64,000 nucleotides of DNA from Eutreptiella sp. 'Long Island Sound 2002' (GCA_964036045.1 OZ038381.1:152972352-153036351), one strand, 5' to 3'; numbered from the stretch's first letter, positions 42,908 through 54,300 are shown. The notes: generated by a model not told the origin, from the letters alone. Program-made: numbers and translations.

Positions 42908-44137
42908 CTACACGTCGTGGGCGTCCCCGAAGCACTTGATGTGCATGTGCTTCCCGCACGCTCCACACGCCCAACGCGTACTCCCGTTGCGGCAATGCGT
43001 GCACAAGAGGCGGCTCGCAAAGCGCTTCGGTGCATGCACCGTAGGGACCGCAGCGGTTGACGTTGTGTTGTTGAACTCCGCGCCGCTAAAGTACCGCTGC
43101 TTGAGGATGTCCCATTGGAATTCCCACATGGTGGTCTTGTGGTCCACCAATCCCAATGCCTTGGCGGTGGCAAAGGCATTGCCGGCCGCGTACCGCACCA
43201 TGAACGCACGCACAGCGTGGCTCCATGTCATTTGCCTCCCCAGTTGGCGCATTTGCAGCGCCATTTGGTTGGCCCCATCTACGGCACGGGAGAACTCCCG
43301 GTAGCACGCTACGACCGGAGGGAGAGGGTTCCCTCTCCGGTCTTTGGGCACCTCCTCCCCATACCAACAATTGGTAAGGAAGGGGACCAAGCGTGGCGGT
43401 TTGTGCCCCACCTTCGGGTTCTTGTACACGGCAAGTTCATAGTTCTTGTCGGCCACAATTGCCCGTGCCATGTCGCCCTCCTGGGTAAGGGCGGCTGCCC
43501 TTGTAAGGCCATCATCTCGCTTATCACGCTTTGAAAGCATCAGAAACGGCCGACGTTGGGCCGCGAATTCCTCCGCAAGCCCATGACTTCCGAAGAAGCT
43601 GTCCGCGCAAAGGACGGTGGACTGCGGGATCATCCTCGCCCATAGACACATGATACCCTTAGCGTCGTACTTGCCGCAACATGACCCAAAGCGGCGGACC
43701 TTGCCGCGACGCCCCGTGTAGAGGTAGGCGTCGAACACGTAACCCCCCCCATTGTCCGCGAGGACGTATAATTTGATGCCCGTAGAATGGTGCTTACGGG
43801 CAATGTATTGCCGTAGCCCCAGGCATCGGCCACCACTATGGAGAACGACAGCCTCGTCCCCACAAACCGCCCCACCAATTTCCCATGCAGCGCTCCATGT
43901 TGCGTTGCACTCCTCAATCAAATCCGTCACATCGGTCTGTAATAACCGTTGTAGACGGTAGTAGATTTCCCGGGGGAGTAGGGACGCCATATACTTGTTG
44001 TACGCAAGGTGGCGCTTGTCCCAGATCCCGTCTACTTGCATGGGACGTACCATTCCCAAGCAGATTAGGAAATCATTGTACCTGCACAGTGGGATGCAGG
44101 TGCTAGTGCTGTAGCACACGTACGACACATTGCACAT
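42908..44137 (-). CDS. piggyBac-type transposase
   Basis: 409-codon open frame. Cut-and-paste transposase of the DDE superfamily that targets TTAA. Visible piggyBac features: a first Asp in GDEAVVLHSGGRCLGLRQYI followed by the K/G-I-K strand (STGIKLYVLADNGGGYVFDA); a second in STVLCADSFFGS (equivalent of VDNF-S); a third in FSRAVDGANQMAL (equivalent of MGGVD-x-x-DQ). The C-terminus has the Cys-rich domain CTHCRNGSTRWACGACGKHM followed by HIKCF. All three catalytic Asp appear to be present and no frameshift is seen. The N-terminal 100-150 residues typical of the family are short here; 44356-44547 (minus) encodes SKLWAYSLDEIREYM, a possible upstream piece. Confidence 0.8.
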   Translation of the reverse strand: MCNVSYVCYSTSTCIPLCRYNDFLICLGMVRPMQVDGIWDKRHLAYNKYMASLLPREIYYRLQRLLQTDVTDLIEECNATWSAAWEIGGAVCGDEAVVLHSGGRCLGLRQYIARKHHSTGIKLYVLADNGGGYVFDAYLYTGRRGKVRRFGSCCGKYDAKGIMCLWARMIPQSTVLCADSFFGSHGLAEEFAAQRRPFLMLSKRDKRDDGLTRAAALTQEGDMARAIVADKNYELAVYKNPKVGHKPPRLVPFLTNCWYGEEVPKDRRGNPLPPVVACYREFSRAVDGANQMALQMRQLGRQMTWSHAVRAFMVRYAAGNAFATAKALGLVDHKTTMWEFQWDILKQRYFSGAEFNNTTSTAAVPTVHAPKRFASRLLCTHCRNGSTRWACGACGKHMHIKCFGDAHDV

Positions 44138-44149
44138 GTCGTACGCGTG

Positions 44150-44830
44150 TACAGTGCTGCCTCTACCATTGCCCCTGGGGCCTAGAGACGGGGTCTGCGT
44201 GTCAAATGCGTCCTACAACGATCTCAATGCCACTTGCCAACCTAGCGCGCCCTAAAGCCGTTTCACTCTGCGGAAACGGCGTGCACGTCGCGCACCACAT
44301 ACTTTTCTACCCATGGCAGCAGGGATCGATGGTTGGTTTCCAGTAGGATTGCACGCTACAGGCCACATATGGGTGGCAGCATATACTCCCTGATCTCATC
44401 TAGGGAATAGGCCCAAAGTTTCGATCTTCCTGGTCGAACACCATGCTCCAGATTTGCGGCACAGTCCGGGCGCGGTAGGGGTCCTGATTGGAGCTTGTCC
44501 AATGCTGGCATGTTGATGAGCTGTGTAGACCAGGAAGGGGGTGTCATGTAGGTGGGCTACATTAGCTGCAGGGCATGCATAACGCGTCTAACACTAAACC
44601 TGTCCCCGGAGCCCTACACGGAGACAACGCCCGGGACGCTCTAAACGCGCACAACGACCGTACCTGATGCCGGGGACACAAGGAGAGACAGCATGCGCAA
44701 CACGTAGAGCACGAAGAACGCGGGGTCAGAACGTTTTTTCCGAGCAGGAGTCCATGACAGTCATTGGCGACAAATATATATTACTACACCCCTCTCCCCT
44801 CAAATCTAGCTAACAAGCAAGCAAGCAAGC
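44150..44830. other. Flank between piggyBac and the Helitron-like region
   Basis: Apart from the possible N-terminal piggyBac piece at 44356-44547, no gene is seen. TACACCCCTCTCCCCT at 44784-44799 is the near reverse complement of GGGAGAGGGGTGTAG at 63722-63736. Confidence 0.5.
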
Positions 44831-44832
44831 CA

Positions 44833-45012
44833 CAACAACAACAACACGTCTCCTTGCCGTTTTGGCCATTGCTCCGTCCCAACGCTTCGGATCATTTGCC
44901 CATGTAGCCATCTTGGAGCCTAGGTGGTGCCCTTGCCAAATCCAAGTTTTGAGCCAAAAACTCGACGGTGGCGGCCCGGGGCGGTGGCGCCAAGTCGGGA
45001 GGTGCCCTCCCA
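44833..45012. repeat. Long direct repeat, left copy
   Basis: Matches 63821-64000 with about two differences in 178 bp (one is CTCGACGG against CTCACCGG). The offset is constant at 18,988 bp. The right copy is cut by the window end, so total length is unknown. It starts with CAACAACAACAACACGTCTC. Confidence 0.9.
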
Positions 45013-45469
45013 AATCTGCGCTGTTTTGGGCCAAAAACAGCCATTTTTCGCCCAAAACAGCCCTAGTAAGGGTTCAAAACAGCCAAACAAAGGCAAACGG
45101 ATCCTACATTCCACATGCGGCTTGACTTTCTCGTGACCAAGGGACCTTTGGTGCCCTCCAACTCCACGATATGTCCGAGAAACGGCCCAAAAAGGCGCCA
45201 AAAAGCCCCAAAAACTGCGCAATGTGCACCAGCACCCCGAAACCAAGAACGGGCCGTATCTTGGGCTACGTGGCTCCAAAACGAATTCCGAGGGCACCTA
45301 GTCCACCCGCAACCCCCCACTTTTTATGGTTTCCAAGCCTCAGAATCGCCCAACGAGACACGTAGACCCCCGTACCAGTGGTCAGTTGGTGCAGCCGGAG
45401 GGCCGGCTAGCCCACGCACAGTGGGGGCCAACGGTGGGTCCACCAGGGTCCCCGGGGCGAAAAAAATGA

Positions 45470-46200
45470 TTTTTTCCAAAGTTGTTCCTAGACCACTTGG
45501 GATGCTCAAACAAGTGTTTTTAGGCCGTTTTGAGCCCATGGTGGCGCGTTTTGGGCCATGGAAAATCTGAAAATGCCTTGAAAATGGGCCATTTTGGGAC
45601 CAAAAAAGGGTCAAAAATGGGTCAAAACCGCATTTTTCCAAAAGTGATCCTAGACCATTTTGGATGCTCAAACAAGTGTTTTTAGCCCGTTTTGAGCCCG
45701 TGGTGGCGTGTTTTGGGCCACAAAAAATCTGAAAATGCCTTGAAAATGGGCCGTTTCAAGACCAAAAATGGGTCAAAAATGGGTCAAAAACGCGTTTTTC
45801 CAAAAGTGATCCTAGACCATTTTGGATGCTCAAACAAGTGTTTTTAGCCCGTTTTGAGCCCATGGTGGCGCGTTTTGGGCCATGGAAAATCCCAAAATGC
45901 CTTAAAAATGGGCCATTTTGGGACCAAAAAAGGGTCAAAAATGGGTCAAAAACGCGTTTTTCCAAAAGTGATCCTAGACCATTTTGGATGCTCAAACAAG
46001 TGTTTTTAGGCCGTTTTGAGCCCGTGGTGGCGTATTTTGGGCCACGGAAAATCTGAAAATGCCTTGAAAATGGGCCGTTTCAAGACCAAAAATGGGTCAA
46101 AAATGGGTCCAAAACGCGTTTTTCCAAAAGTGATCCTAGACCATTTTGGATGCTCAAACAAGTGTTTTTAGCCCATTTTGAGCCCGTGGTGATGCATTTT
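45470..46200. repeat. Tandem repeat, about 162-bp unit, five copies
   Basis: The word GATGCTCAAACAAGTGTTTT recurs at about 45498, 45662, 45825, 45986 and 46149. Each unit contains TGGGCCATTTTGGGACCAAA and TTTTTCCAAAAGTGATCCTA. No coding evidence. Confidence 0.88.
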
Positions 46201-46204
46201 GGCC

Positions 46205-46870
46205 CATGGAAAATGGCAACCATCAAAGAGTCTGGGGTGATCAAACCGTCCATGTTGTGAGCGCCAGATTCCGCAAGACGAGGCGCTATACAAAAGTTGT
46301 TCGTTGCGTGCTGAACTTGTGCACTAGGTTCTTTCATCGAAAAGTTCAAGGTGATCAAATCCTCCATGCTATGAGCGCCAGATTCCGCAAGACGAGGCGC
46401 TATACAAAAGTCGTTTGTTGCGCGCTGAATTTGTGCACTAGGTTCTTTCATCGAAAAGTCCATCCATGCTGTGAGTGCCAGATTCCGCAAGACGAGGCGC
46501 TATACAAAAGTCGTTTGTTGCGTGCTGAACTTGTGCACTAGGTTCTTTCATCGAAAAGTTCAAGGTGATCAAATCCTCCATGCTATGAGCGCCAGATTCC
46601 GCAAGACGAGGCGCTATACAAAAGTCGTTTGTTGCGTGCTGAATTTGTGCACTAGGTTCTTTCATCGAAAAGTGCAGGGTGATCAAATCCTCCATGCTAT
46701 GAGCGCCAGATTCCGCAAGACGGGGCGCTATACAAAAGTCGTTTGTTGCGTGCTGCACTTGTGCACTAGGTTCTTTCATCAAAAAATCCGGGTTGATCAA
46801 ACCATCCATGCTGTGAGCGCCAGATTCCGCAAGACGAGGCGCTATAAAAAAGTCGTTTGTTGCGTGCTGA
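46205..46870. repeat. Tandem repeat, 114-bp unit, six copies
   Basis: GATTCCGCAAGACGAGGCGC recurs at 46267, 46381, 46481, 46595, 46709 and 46823: 114-bp spacing with one 100-bp unit. It also contains GTGCACTAGGTTCTTTCATC. The array ends about 20 bp before the duplicated ORF1 promoter. Confidence 0.9.
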
Positions 46871-46894
46871 TGGTATGGTATGGTGGCTATCCTA

Positions 46895-47050
46895 GAGCCT
46901 AGTTACTTTTTCCCTCTACCTCTTCTGCTGCGGGACCCTTCTCTTTCATTGTGTGCTCTGTTCTGCGCGGTTGGATTTGGAGTATACGTGTACTCTTAAT
47001 CGAGTTACGTTCATACCCTCCATGTCCAATCCAATTGCTGGTAACAAGGG
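46895..47050. repeat. Partial duplication of the ORF1 promoter and start
   Basis: Copy of about 47280-47430: it includes CTCTTCTGCTGCGGGACCC, CGCGGTTGGATTTGGAGTAT, the 24-bp motif and an ATG at 47021 followed by about 12 homologous codons before diverging. A truncated, probably non-functional head of the gene. Confidence 0.8.
46989..47012 (+). promoter_or_regulatory. Shared 24-bp motif, copy A
   Basis: TGTACTCTTAATCGAGTTAC followed by GTTC. It lies in the truncated duplicate of the ORF1 upstream region. Confidence 0.7.
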
Positions 47051-47371
47051 TTGCAGGCGGGACAGGGGACCATAGTAAGTAATGATTGTGGCATCATGTA
47101 GGTAATGATCAGTGGATCATGGGATTTTGGGACAAGGGACATGGGACCATGGCGAGCATAATAGGTAATGAATGTGACACCATGTAGGTCATAATTGTGG
47201 CATCATGGCATGGGATAGTGGGAAATGGGACATGGAACATGGGTACTGTGGTGCTGCGTTGTGAGATGTGCATCGTACCAATACATTTGCATTTCCCTCT
47301 ACTTCTTCTGCTACAGGACCCTTTTCTTTCATTGTGTGCTCTGTTCTTCGCGGTTGGATTTGGAATATACG

Positions 47372-47395
47372 TGTACTCTTAACCGAGTTACGTTC
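47372..47395 (+). promoter_or_regulatory. Shared 24-bp motif, copy B (ORF1)
   Basis: TGTACTCTTAACCGAGTTAC followed by GTTC, ending 9 bp before the ORF1 ATG at 47405. It has near-dyad symmetry (GTACTC...GAGTTAC) around TTAA. Confidence 0.75.
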
Positions 47396-47404
47396 ATACT
47401 CTCC

Positions 47405-50400
47405 ATGTCCAATCGCTGGGAACAAGAGTTGCAACAATGTTTGGAAGCCGACGTAGACTTCGATGTTGGGGACTTCATTGTGCAGCACCCCCAAATTGCG
47501 CCACGAACCATTCGCCGTCGCCATGCTAGTATGCGGCACACTCTCATGAAGCGGTTGAACAAGCGAGCGAAGCGTGGACTGCAATCATCATCCATGGCAA
47601 GTCCTAACACGGCACAAGCGCAAGCCGCCAAGGGTGCAAGGAACACCTCACAAGCACAAGCTGCCAAGGGTGCAAGGAACACCTTTGCGGCACAAGCTGC
47701 CAAGGGTGCAAGGAACACCCCTGCGGCACAAGCTGCCAAGGGTGCCAGGAACACCTCTGCGGCACAAGCTGCCAAGGGTGAAAGTAACACCTCTGCGGCA
47801 CAAGCTGCCAAGGGTTCTACTGGAGGTACAAGGAACACCTCTGCGGCACAAGCTGCCAAGGGTTCTACTGGAGGTGCAAGGAACACCTCTGCGGCACAAG
47901 CTGCCAAGGGTTCTACTGGAGGTACAAGGAACACGCCAGAGTCGCAACGCGACAAGGGCATTGTCGGTGGACACGCCAATACACCGGAGAAGCAACATGC
48001 CAAAGCTTCACATCCTCGATCGCGGGGGGTCGTTGGTGCCGCTAAGAAAGAGCTTTTCAGCCGGAAACACCAGCCGCCATCTCACATTTGTTTGAAATCT
48101 GTCCGAGAGTATTGGCTTGATGGTTTGGATGTTTTGTACTCGCCACTGTTCGATGCCCTTTGCCATCGATGTGGTCAACTACTTTGGGGCCCGGTTGGTG
48201 CGCACAAGTTTCTTGTTTCCCGAGATGATAGTGCAGTCCGTACCACCAACCTCTTTGGGGTGCCACCCACAGATGTGATTACTAGTGCGATCTTCGAGTT
48301 CCGAAATGACTTGTTTGCCAACTATGCACAATACAAAGGACCACCTTTTCGCGTTCCGCCTCGGTTGCATCCCACGAGTATTGGCCCCTTCAAAGTGTAT
48401 GATACGCCGGTGTGGCATTCGCCACATCGTATGTATGCATGCCTCGTTTGCAGCAAGTATCGTGCCAAGTACGATCCTATAAATTATGGGTACGAATTGG
48501 ATGGCACGACACATTACAGGGTCCCAACCAAACTTGCGAATCTCACCCAATATCAAAAACGGCAAATTGCGTTGGGTGCTTTGTATTCCAATACCCTTAG
48601 GCACGTGGATCTGCGTCATCGACAGTGGCACCATGCTATTGGGACCGTTGGTGTGGGCCGCAAGCCTAGCCAGCATTATAATGCACTATATGGGTTTATG
48701 ACCATGAAAGAAGATGTGCTGCGCGATTATCAAAAGCCGAAGGATAGTGCCCAAAACACGCGGCAAATGAACCAAGCATTGCTGTTGCTGAAGAAAATTC
48801 ACCCCTTTTATTCCCGGTTTTTGGCGCATTATGAAACATTGTACCGCTACCTACAGAATGCAGCTTCTACAATGGGGACGTTGACACAAGGTTTTTTTGA
48901 GGATAAGTACGGGAAACGCCTGGAGTACCATCTACAAGACGAGTATGTGGCTTGGGCAGTGGAGTGTGATGCACCGCGGAACATCATTCCCGATTTTGCC
49001 CCTCACCAAGACAGAGTGGGATTCATGCATCAAGCACCATTTCAACGTGCAGGGGGGACCGTTACCGCTGCAGCACAATCGTTGGCGAACGACACGTATT
49101 TGCATTTCAACGATCCCAAATTGGGACCGTGCGTTTGGCCGGATTTGTATCCTGGTGGAGTTGGTGGATACAAGGTTGGGTGTGGCATTGGATGTGCGGC
49201 GTATTACCGTAGCCGGTATCTTGCATTTGATGAGCGCTGGCGCCGTGACCGATGGTGGTCCTTCTTCCAAGTGAGTAAAGAGATGAAGAATCAACTTATT
49301 TGGAACCAGCAAAATTTCAAAGCGCAACGTGGTGATCGCGCAGAGGATATCACTGCGGAACATCTGCGTGCTGCTAAAAGCTCCGCAGGACCCAAGCCGC
49401 CTCCAAAGCGACACTCATCACATCACGCACAATCTTCTTCGCAATCCACTCGATCACCCAGTCAGCCGAGCCAATCAACTCCCTGTCCAGTTGCCGAATC
49501 ATCCACACAGTCCCCGAACCAACCAAGCCAATCATCAGCACGCCCCGCACACGAACATAAGAAGGCCCGTGCTTCATACCACGATGGTGTTGATTCCATG
49601 AATCGGAATTTGGAAAGCGAAGGGGTTGATCAAGGTACCGCGGAACTCAACCCATACTATCGATATGGAACTTATGTCCCATCCAAGCTAGTTGGGACAC
49701 GATCCTATTGGGCCTCACGGCATCTTGACCTCACTACAATGAGCTGCGAGCTTGGAAAAGCAGACCTATTCATTACTTGCACAATGAATGACAATTGGGC
49801 TGATTTGCAAGCTGCAGTTCAAAAGGGATGTCGCGCAGGTGCGGTGTGGCCTGGACAATATCCGGAGGGCACAAGGCCCACCAAGCCAATTCAAGACGGG
49901 TACGATATGGAGGCATGTGTTGCATTTCATAAGCGGGTCGAGATCTTCAAGCGTGAGTTCTTAGCGATTGGCAAGAGAGGTCCATTTGGAACGGTTCGCG
50001 ATTATTGGTTCCGCTTTGAATATCAAGAGCGCGGCCGAGTGCACCTGCATGGTGTTGTTTGGTGCCAACCAGATTCAATCCCGGATGATGTCATCTGCGC
50101 TACAATGCCCCGCGAAAGTGATGGCTATGATCCGGAATTCACTTCACATCTACGGAGTTTATACAAGGAGTGCAATATGGTGCATCAGTGTTACCCAGAC
50201 AAATGTTTCAACATTGGCCAAGGGCGCGTATCTACCGAGTGCAAGTCAGGGAATCCGTTTACGGTTCCCCAACATATGGAGGAATTGGACAGTAAGGTTG
50301 TACGCCTATTGTACCGCCGACAGGAACAAGAAGATGCTTGTGTGGTACCTCACAATCGTCGTCTTCTAGTACGTTTGCAATGCCACAACAATGTGCAACG

Positions 50401-51217
50401 GATCACATCTTTGGGGTGGGAGTTGTACCTTGCGAAATATCTCACCAAAGCTGCAAAATCATTGACTGTTCCAATGAACCTGTCACCAAATGCCACTGAC
50501 GTTGAGCGCTTGCTGAAGCTACGTTCTTTGGGACGCATGGAGAATGGAATGATGCTGCTCGGCATTCATAAATGTAGGGGTAGTAGAGAGGTTGTATGGA
50601 TTCCAACGGATCCATGGCCTAAGTTGGGGCGCTTGAAACGCCGCAAACACCTACCGGAGGATGACACGTCTACAGATGTTTGGTACCTAGATAGGTACGA
50701 TTTCTATTTGGAGCTTCCGGACGGTTTGCAACTTAAATACCCTGACTTCTACCGATATTACCGTCGTACACAGCGCAATCCCGCAGACGCCAGCGCCTTG
50801 GCAAGCAATCCGGCAGAGGATATGGCCAACGAATCTCTGTCTAGTGATTCCGACGACGCAGTAGACGGTGATCGGTATAAAGCCGATCCTCCTGACAATG
50901 GCAAGGAGCGCCCATATTGGTGGCCGTCCCCTCCAGAGCGCATGGAGCGAGAAATTAAAGACAACATGGGCAATAAGTGGAGATTGCGCCGGCGCACTGC
51001 CATTCCAAGGTGGAATTTCTACCTTCCGTACGGTGAGGACGCAGAAAAGTATTTCTTACAAAAGATTCTCCTCTCCCAGCCCTTCACGAAAGAAGACCAC
51101 GAACAGCGATTCTTTTCGAAGGACAATGTGTCCAAAACCTACATGGAGGAGTGTATCCTTCGTGGGCTATTCCGAGGATATGAGGAAGAGGCACGGGAAA
51201 CACTGAACAACGCCTAG
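47405..51217 (+). CDS. Helitron Rep (HUH endonuclease) protein
   Basis: 1270 codons. ATG at 47405 is chosen because it follows the shared motif and is duplicated with it at 47021; an open frame extends upstream to 47225. Residues 68-180 are nine in-frame 12-16 residue repeats (NTSAAQAAKG). The Helitron N-terminal domain includes LGKADLFITCTMNDNW near residue 790 (family form DLFxTxTxNPxW). The HUH motif is RVHLHGVVW with His880 and His882; the two-Tyr motif is ELYLAKYLTK with Tyr1008 and Tyr1012. Rep nicks and joins single DNA strands during rolling-circle transposition. The frame ends at TAG (51215-51217) and the helicase ORF follows in the same frame; in typical Helitrons Rep and helicase are one protein. 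Confidence 0.88.
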   Translation: MSNRWEQELQQCLEADVDFDVGDFIVQHPQIAPRTIRRRHASMRHTLMKRLNKRAKRGLQSSSMASPNTAQAQAAKGARNTSQAQAAKGARNTFAAQAAKGARNTPAAQAAKGARNTSAAQAAKGESNTSAAQAAKGSTGGTRNTSAAQAAKGSTGGARNTSAAQAAKGSTGGTRNTPESQRDKGIVGGHANTPEKQHAKASHPRSRGVVGAAKKELFSRKHQPPSHICLKSVREYWLDGLDVLYSPLFDALCHRCGQLLWGPVGAHKFLVSRDDSAVRTTNLFGVPPTDVITSAIFEFRNDLFANYAQYKGPPFRVPPRLHPTSIGPFKVYDTPVWHSPHRMYACLVCSKYRAKYDPINYGYELDGTTHYRVPTKLANLTQYQKRQIALGALYSNTLRHVDLRHRQWHHAIGTVGVGRKPSQHYNALYGFMTMKEDVLRDYQKPKDSAQNTRQMNQALLLLKKIHPFYSRFLAHYETLYRYLQNAASTMGTLTQGFFEDKYGKRLEYHLQDEYVAWAVECDAPRNIIPDFAPHQDRVGFMHQAPFQRAGGTVTAAAQSLANDTYLHFNDPKLGPCVWPDLYPGGVGGYKVGCGIGCAAYYRSRYLAFDERWRRDRWWSFFQVSKEMKNQLIWNQQNFKAQRGDRAEDITAEHLRAAKSSAGPKPPPKRHSSHHAQSSSQSTRSPSQPSQSTPCPVAESSTQSPNQPSQSSARPAHEHKKARASYHDGVDSMNRNLESEGVDQGTAELNPYYRYGTYVPSKLVGTRSYWASRHLDLTTMSCELGKADLFITCTMNDNWADLQAAVQKGCRAGAVWPGQYPEGTRPTKPIQDGYDMEACVAFHKRVEIFKREFLAIGKRGPFGTVRDYWFRFEYQERGRVHLHGVVWCQPDSIPDDVICATMPRESDGYDPEFTSHLRSLYKECNMVHQCYPDKCFNIGQGRVSTECKSGNPFTVPQHMEELDSKVVRLLYRRQEQEDACVVPHNRRLLVRLQCHNNVQRITSLGWELYLAKYLTKAAKSLTVPMNLSPNATDVERLLKLRSLGRMENGMMLLGIHKCRGSREVVWIPTDPWPKLGRLKRRKHLPEDDTSTDVWYLDRYDFYLELPDGLQLKYPDFYRYYRRTQRNPADASALASNPAEDMANESLSSDSDDAVDGDRYKADPPDNGKERPYWWPSPPERMEREIKDNMGNKWRLRRRTAIPRWNFYLPYGEDAEKYFLQKILLSQPFTKEDHEQRFFSKDNVSKTYMEECILRGLFRGYEEEARETLNNA

Positions 51218-51307
51218 GCTCGAGGTTACTCCGTTGAGCGGTTGCGTCTTCTTGCAGAAGTCCTTCGAGCTGAGGACATAATCGACGCAGCCTTCTTCAA
51301 CAATTAT

Positions 51308-54300
51308 ATGTCCGATTTGGATGAGCTTGACAAGCATCGGGCCGGTGAGGATGAACCAGTGGTTGCCGATGAGGCGGAAATGGATCCCCAATTGGCTGAG
51401 GAGTTGAAGGCGTTTATGAATGCCGATGACCCCGGAGCTGCCGATACCTTGGTGAATGCCCTAAATCATTGGCAATGCATGGTTTTTGAAATCTTTGTGG
51501 CACACTTTCAACAACAACAACCGAAGGACGTACTAGATATATCGACACATTGTCGGGCTAGCACTGCGGGTAGCCGACCTCAGTTGTGTGCCATTCTCAC
51601 AGGAGTTGCAGGAACTGGGAAGTCTGATGTCGTCCATTTATTGATTGCCAAGCTACGCGCATGTGGATTTTCAATACTTGTGTGCGGTGCTAGTGGCGTG
51701 GTAGCGCTCAACGTTGGTGGCCGCACCATCCACAGCTTGTTTTCATTGTCATTGGACCTTGATTGGCACATCAAAGAGGGAACAATTCTTTGGTGGATGA
51801 TTCGTAATGCTGACATGATTATTGTGGATGAGTTCTCACTTTTGTCGAACAAGCTCCTCCACACGTTGAATGACATACTACACAAGGTGCGCCGGGACAA
51901 GCGGAATCCTTTCGGAGGAATTACAATGCTTCTTGTTGGCGACCCATTGCAGCTTCCCGCTGTTGATCTCGACATCTTCGATAGTGCCCTCTTCCGTAAC
52001 CATTTTGTGCCGTTTGTGTTGACGGAGGTCATGCGCCAAGACGATGGACAATTCATTGACCTGCTCAATCGTGTACGCATTGGGGAGGAAACAGATGATG
52101 ATCATCTCACCCTACAGCAACGCATCGCTCCAAACAATGATGTTTCGCTTCAAGACCTCGAAGATGCCCCCATGCTAGTGGGACGCAGGAATGCTATGCA
52201 TCGGCGGAACGAACACTTCATGGCACAATTGGGATCTAATATTGTGACCTTCAACGCCACCTATGTGGATATGGGTGGTGCTCCTACCAATCAAGCCATG
52301 TGCGACTACATCAATTCTCGCCATCGCCGCGTGCTCCCACAACAGGTTTTCGTGGCCGTCGGTATGCGAGCCCGGCTAATTCGCAACGTTAGTATTCAGA
52401 ATCGTTTGGTGAACTCAACAATGGTTGTTATCAAGCGATGGTCCAATGATGTTATCGTTGTGTACCCCATTGGTCGCACTAGGGAGTACCCTATTTGTCG
52501 GTTCCAACAAATAATCCCCGTGTACGGACCATCCGTGCAGGTCAAAATACTACAATTTCGGATGCTCGCAGGCTATGCATGTACTGTTCACGGATCGCAA
52601 GGCTGCTCGTACCGGATTGTGTGGATTGATATGGCAACCTTCTTTGCCGCAGCACACGCGTATGTTGCATTGTCACGGGCACGGTCCCTGCAAGGTCTAT
52701 ATATCCTGAACTATCGCCGTGAGGCCTTCCTTGTGGACCCCTACTACGTGCAGCTGTGGAATTGGTTTGTGGCAACAAATGTTTTGGCACCCAAACCCGT
52801 TCAGCACATTCCGCCTTACCCACGTAGAACCTTCACATCCACTCTCATTGCCGGGATCATGTGTGTATGCCGCTCATGGCACACCAAATCTCATTTCCCC
52901 CAAAATTTGGATGCCCGCATTTTAAAAGTGACCATGTTGCTCATCTTGCAGTATGTGTCATTTCCATGGTGGTCTTACATTGATAGACAATTACAAGGAG
53001 ACAAGTTGTCATTGGACATTGACGACCTCAATGAGGACGGAACGGAGCAGCCACGTATGCGCGGACGGCCTCATGGCACATCTCAGCAACCAAACGTTGG
53101 AGTGCAGTTGTTAGATGGCAACAACCAGCCACGTGTCTTTAGTGCCTATGTCTTGAGCCAAATGTCCGTTGTTCAGTTGCGGACCTTGTGTGCGGCTCAT
53201 GGACTATCAACTTGCGGTACAAAGGCTGTTTTCCGGGAGCGCATTCTCCGAAAGCAAGACCACATTGAGGGTCCACCCAAACGGTACCCGACTACATCGC
53301 ATGTGTCTCCGCCTCCGTCCTCCATTGGTGACTACCCCCATTTGGATGCACGTAATTGCCACTTCAGCATTGAATTTTGGCCAGATGAGATAAATGATTC
53401 CATCGAGCACAATGTCCATTTTGCAGAATGTGCGTGGTTGTCGACTGCGGCAGTCCAGTGCCTCCTTGAAGTTCTCTTGCCCCCAGGAACCACCTCGGTG
53501 AAACCTGTTATCATCGACATGCAGTTGGCCCAACTCATGCGACATTTTCCTACACTAAGCCTCATTTGTAACGAAAAATGCGCGTTACCATTATTGCTAA
53601 CGTCCCGAAATTCCACAATAGGGGTCCACTATGTGTTGGTCACAAATCTCCAAGTGGATTGCAAGAGGCTAGTCATTCACGATTCCAAAGACGCCTCGTC
53701 GGAATGTGGGGCTCTGTTTCAAGTCATGTTGAAGAAACTTGGCTGGTCTTTCGTCTGGCACCATTACGGAACCCAACCTGATTCCGATACTTGTGGGTTC
53801 CGCGTTGTGATGCTCGCCATGCAATGGTGCGCTGCCAAAACGTTGACGGGGCAGCTCCCACGATGGTTCTTGGCATACTGTGCAAGCATCCTTCAGATGT
53901 TTGCAGTGGATTCCACAACGTTGCGGTCCGCAGTGAATACGTTCCAGGACGCCACGTACGAGGATGCTTTGACCATGTATGATGAACCCGTCATTTGGGC
54001 AATGACGGAGTGTGGGGCCCTACCTGACGTCACCGATGCTGAATTGGATGCTCACACAAGCGAACACCATTGGACATGCCCTCCACAAGGCACCAACCAT
54101 GGGCCATCACACCCAACGGTAGGCAGCAACCAGGCTCATCCAGAACCATCACAAACCCATCAACCTCAACGCTCCGAAACATCAAGGTCAAAAGGAGGTG
54201 CCAACACAAAGCCTACCCCAAACACAAGGCAAAAATCTGGGCGCCCAAGTCCACCACCACCAACAGCAAAACCTTCGAGAAAAGTTCCCAAGTCCAGAAG

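Noticed and set aside
45470-46870. Tandem arrays considered as CRISPR-like
   Set aside because: Units of 114 and 162 bp are contiguous, without unique spacers, in a eukaryotic context and with no cas genes.
8183-51217. Nuclear code change with UAG as glutamine
   Set aside because: TAG also serves as an apparently natural stop after the J-domain (54821-54823) and piggyBac, and intact host-like genes contain no internal TAG. Decay explains the data more simply, though it is kept as a testable alternative.
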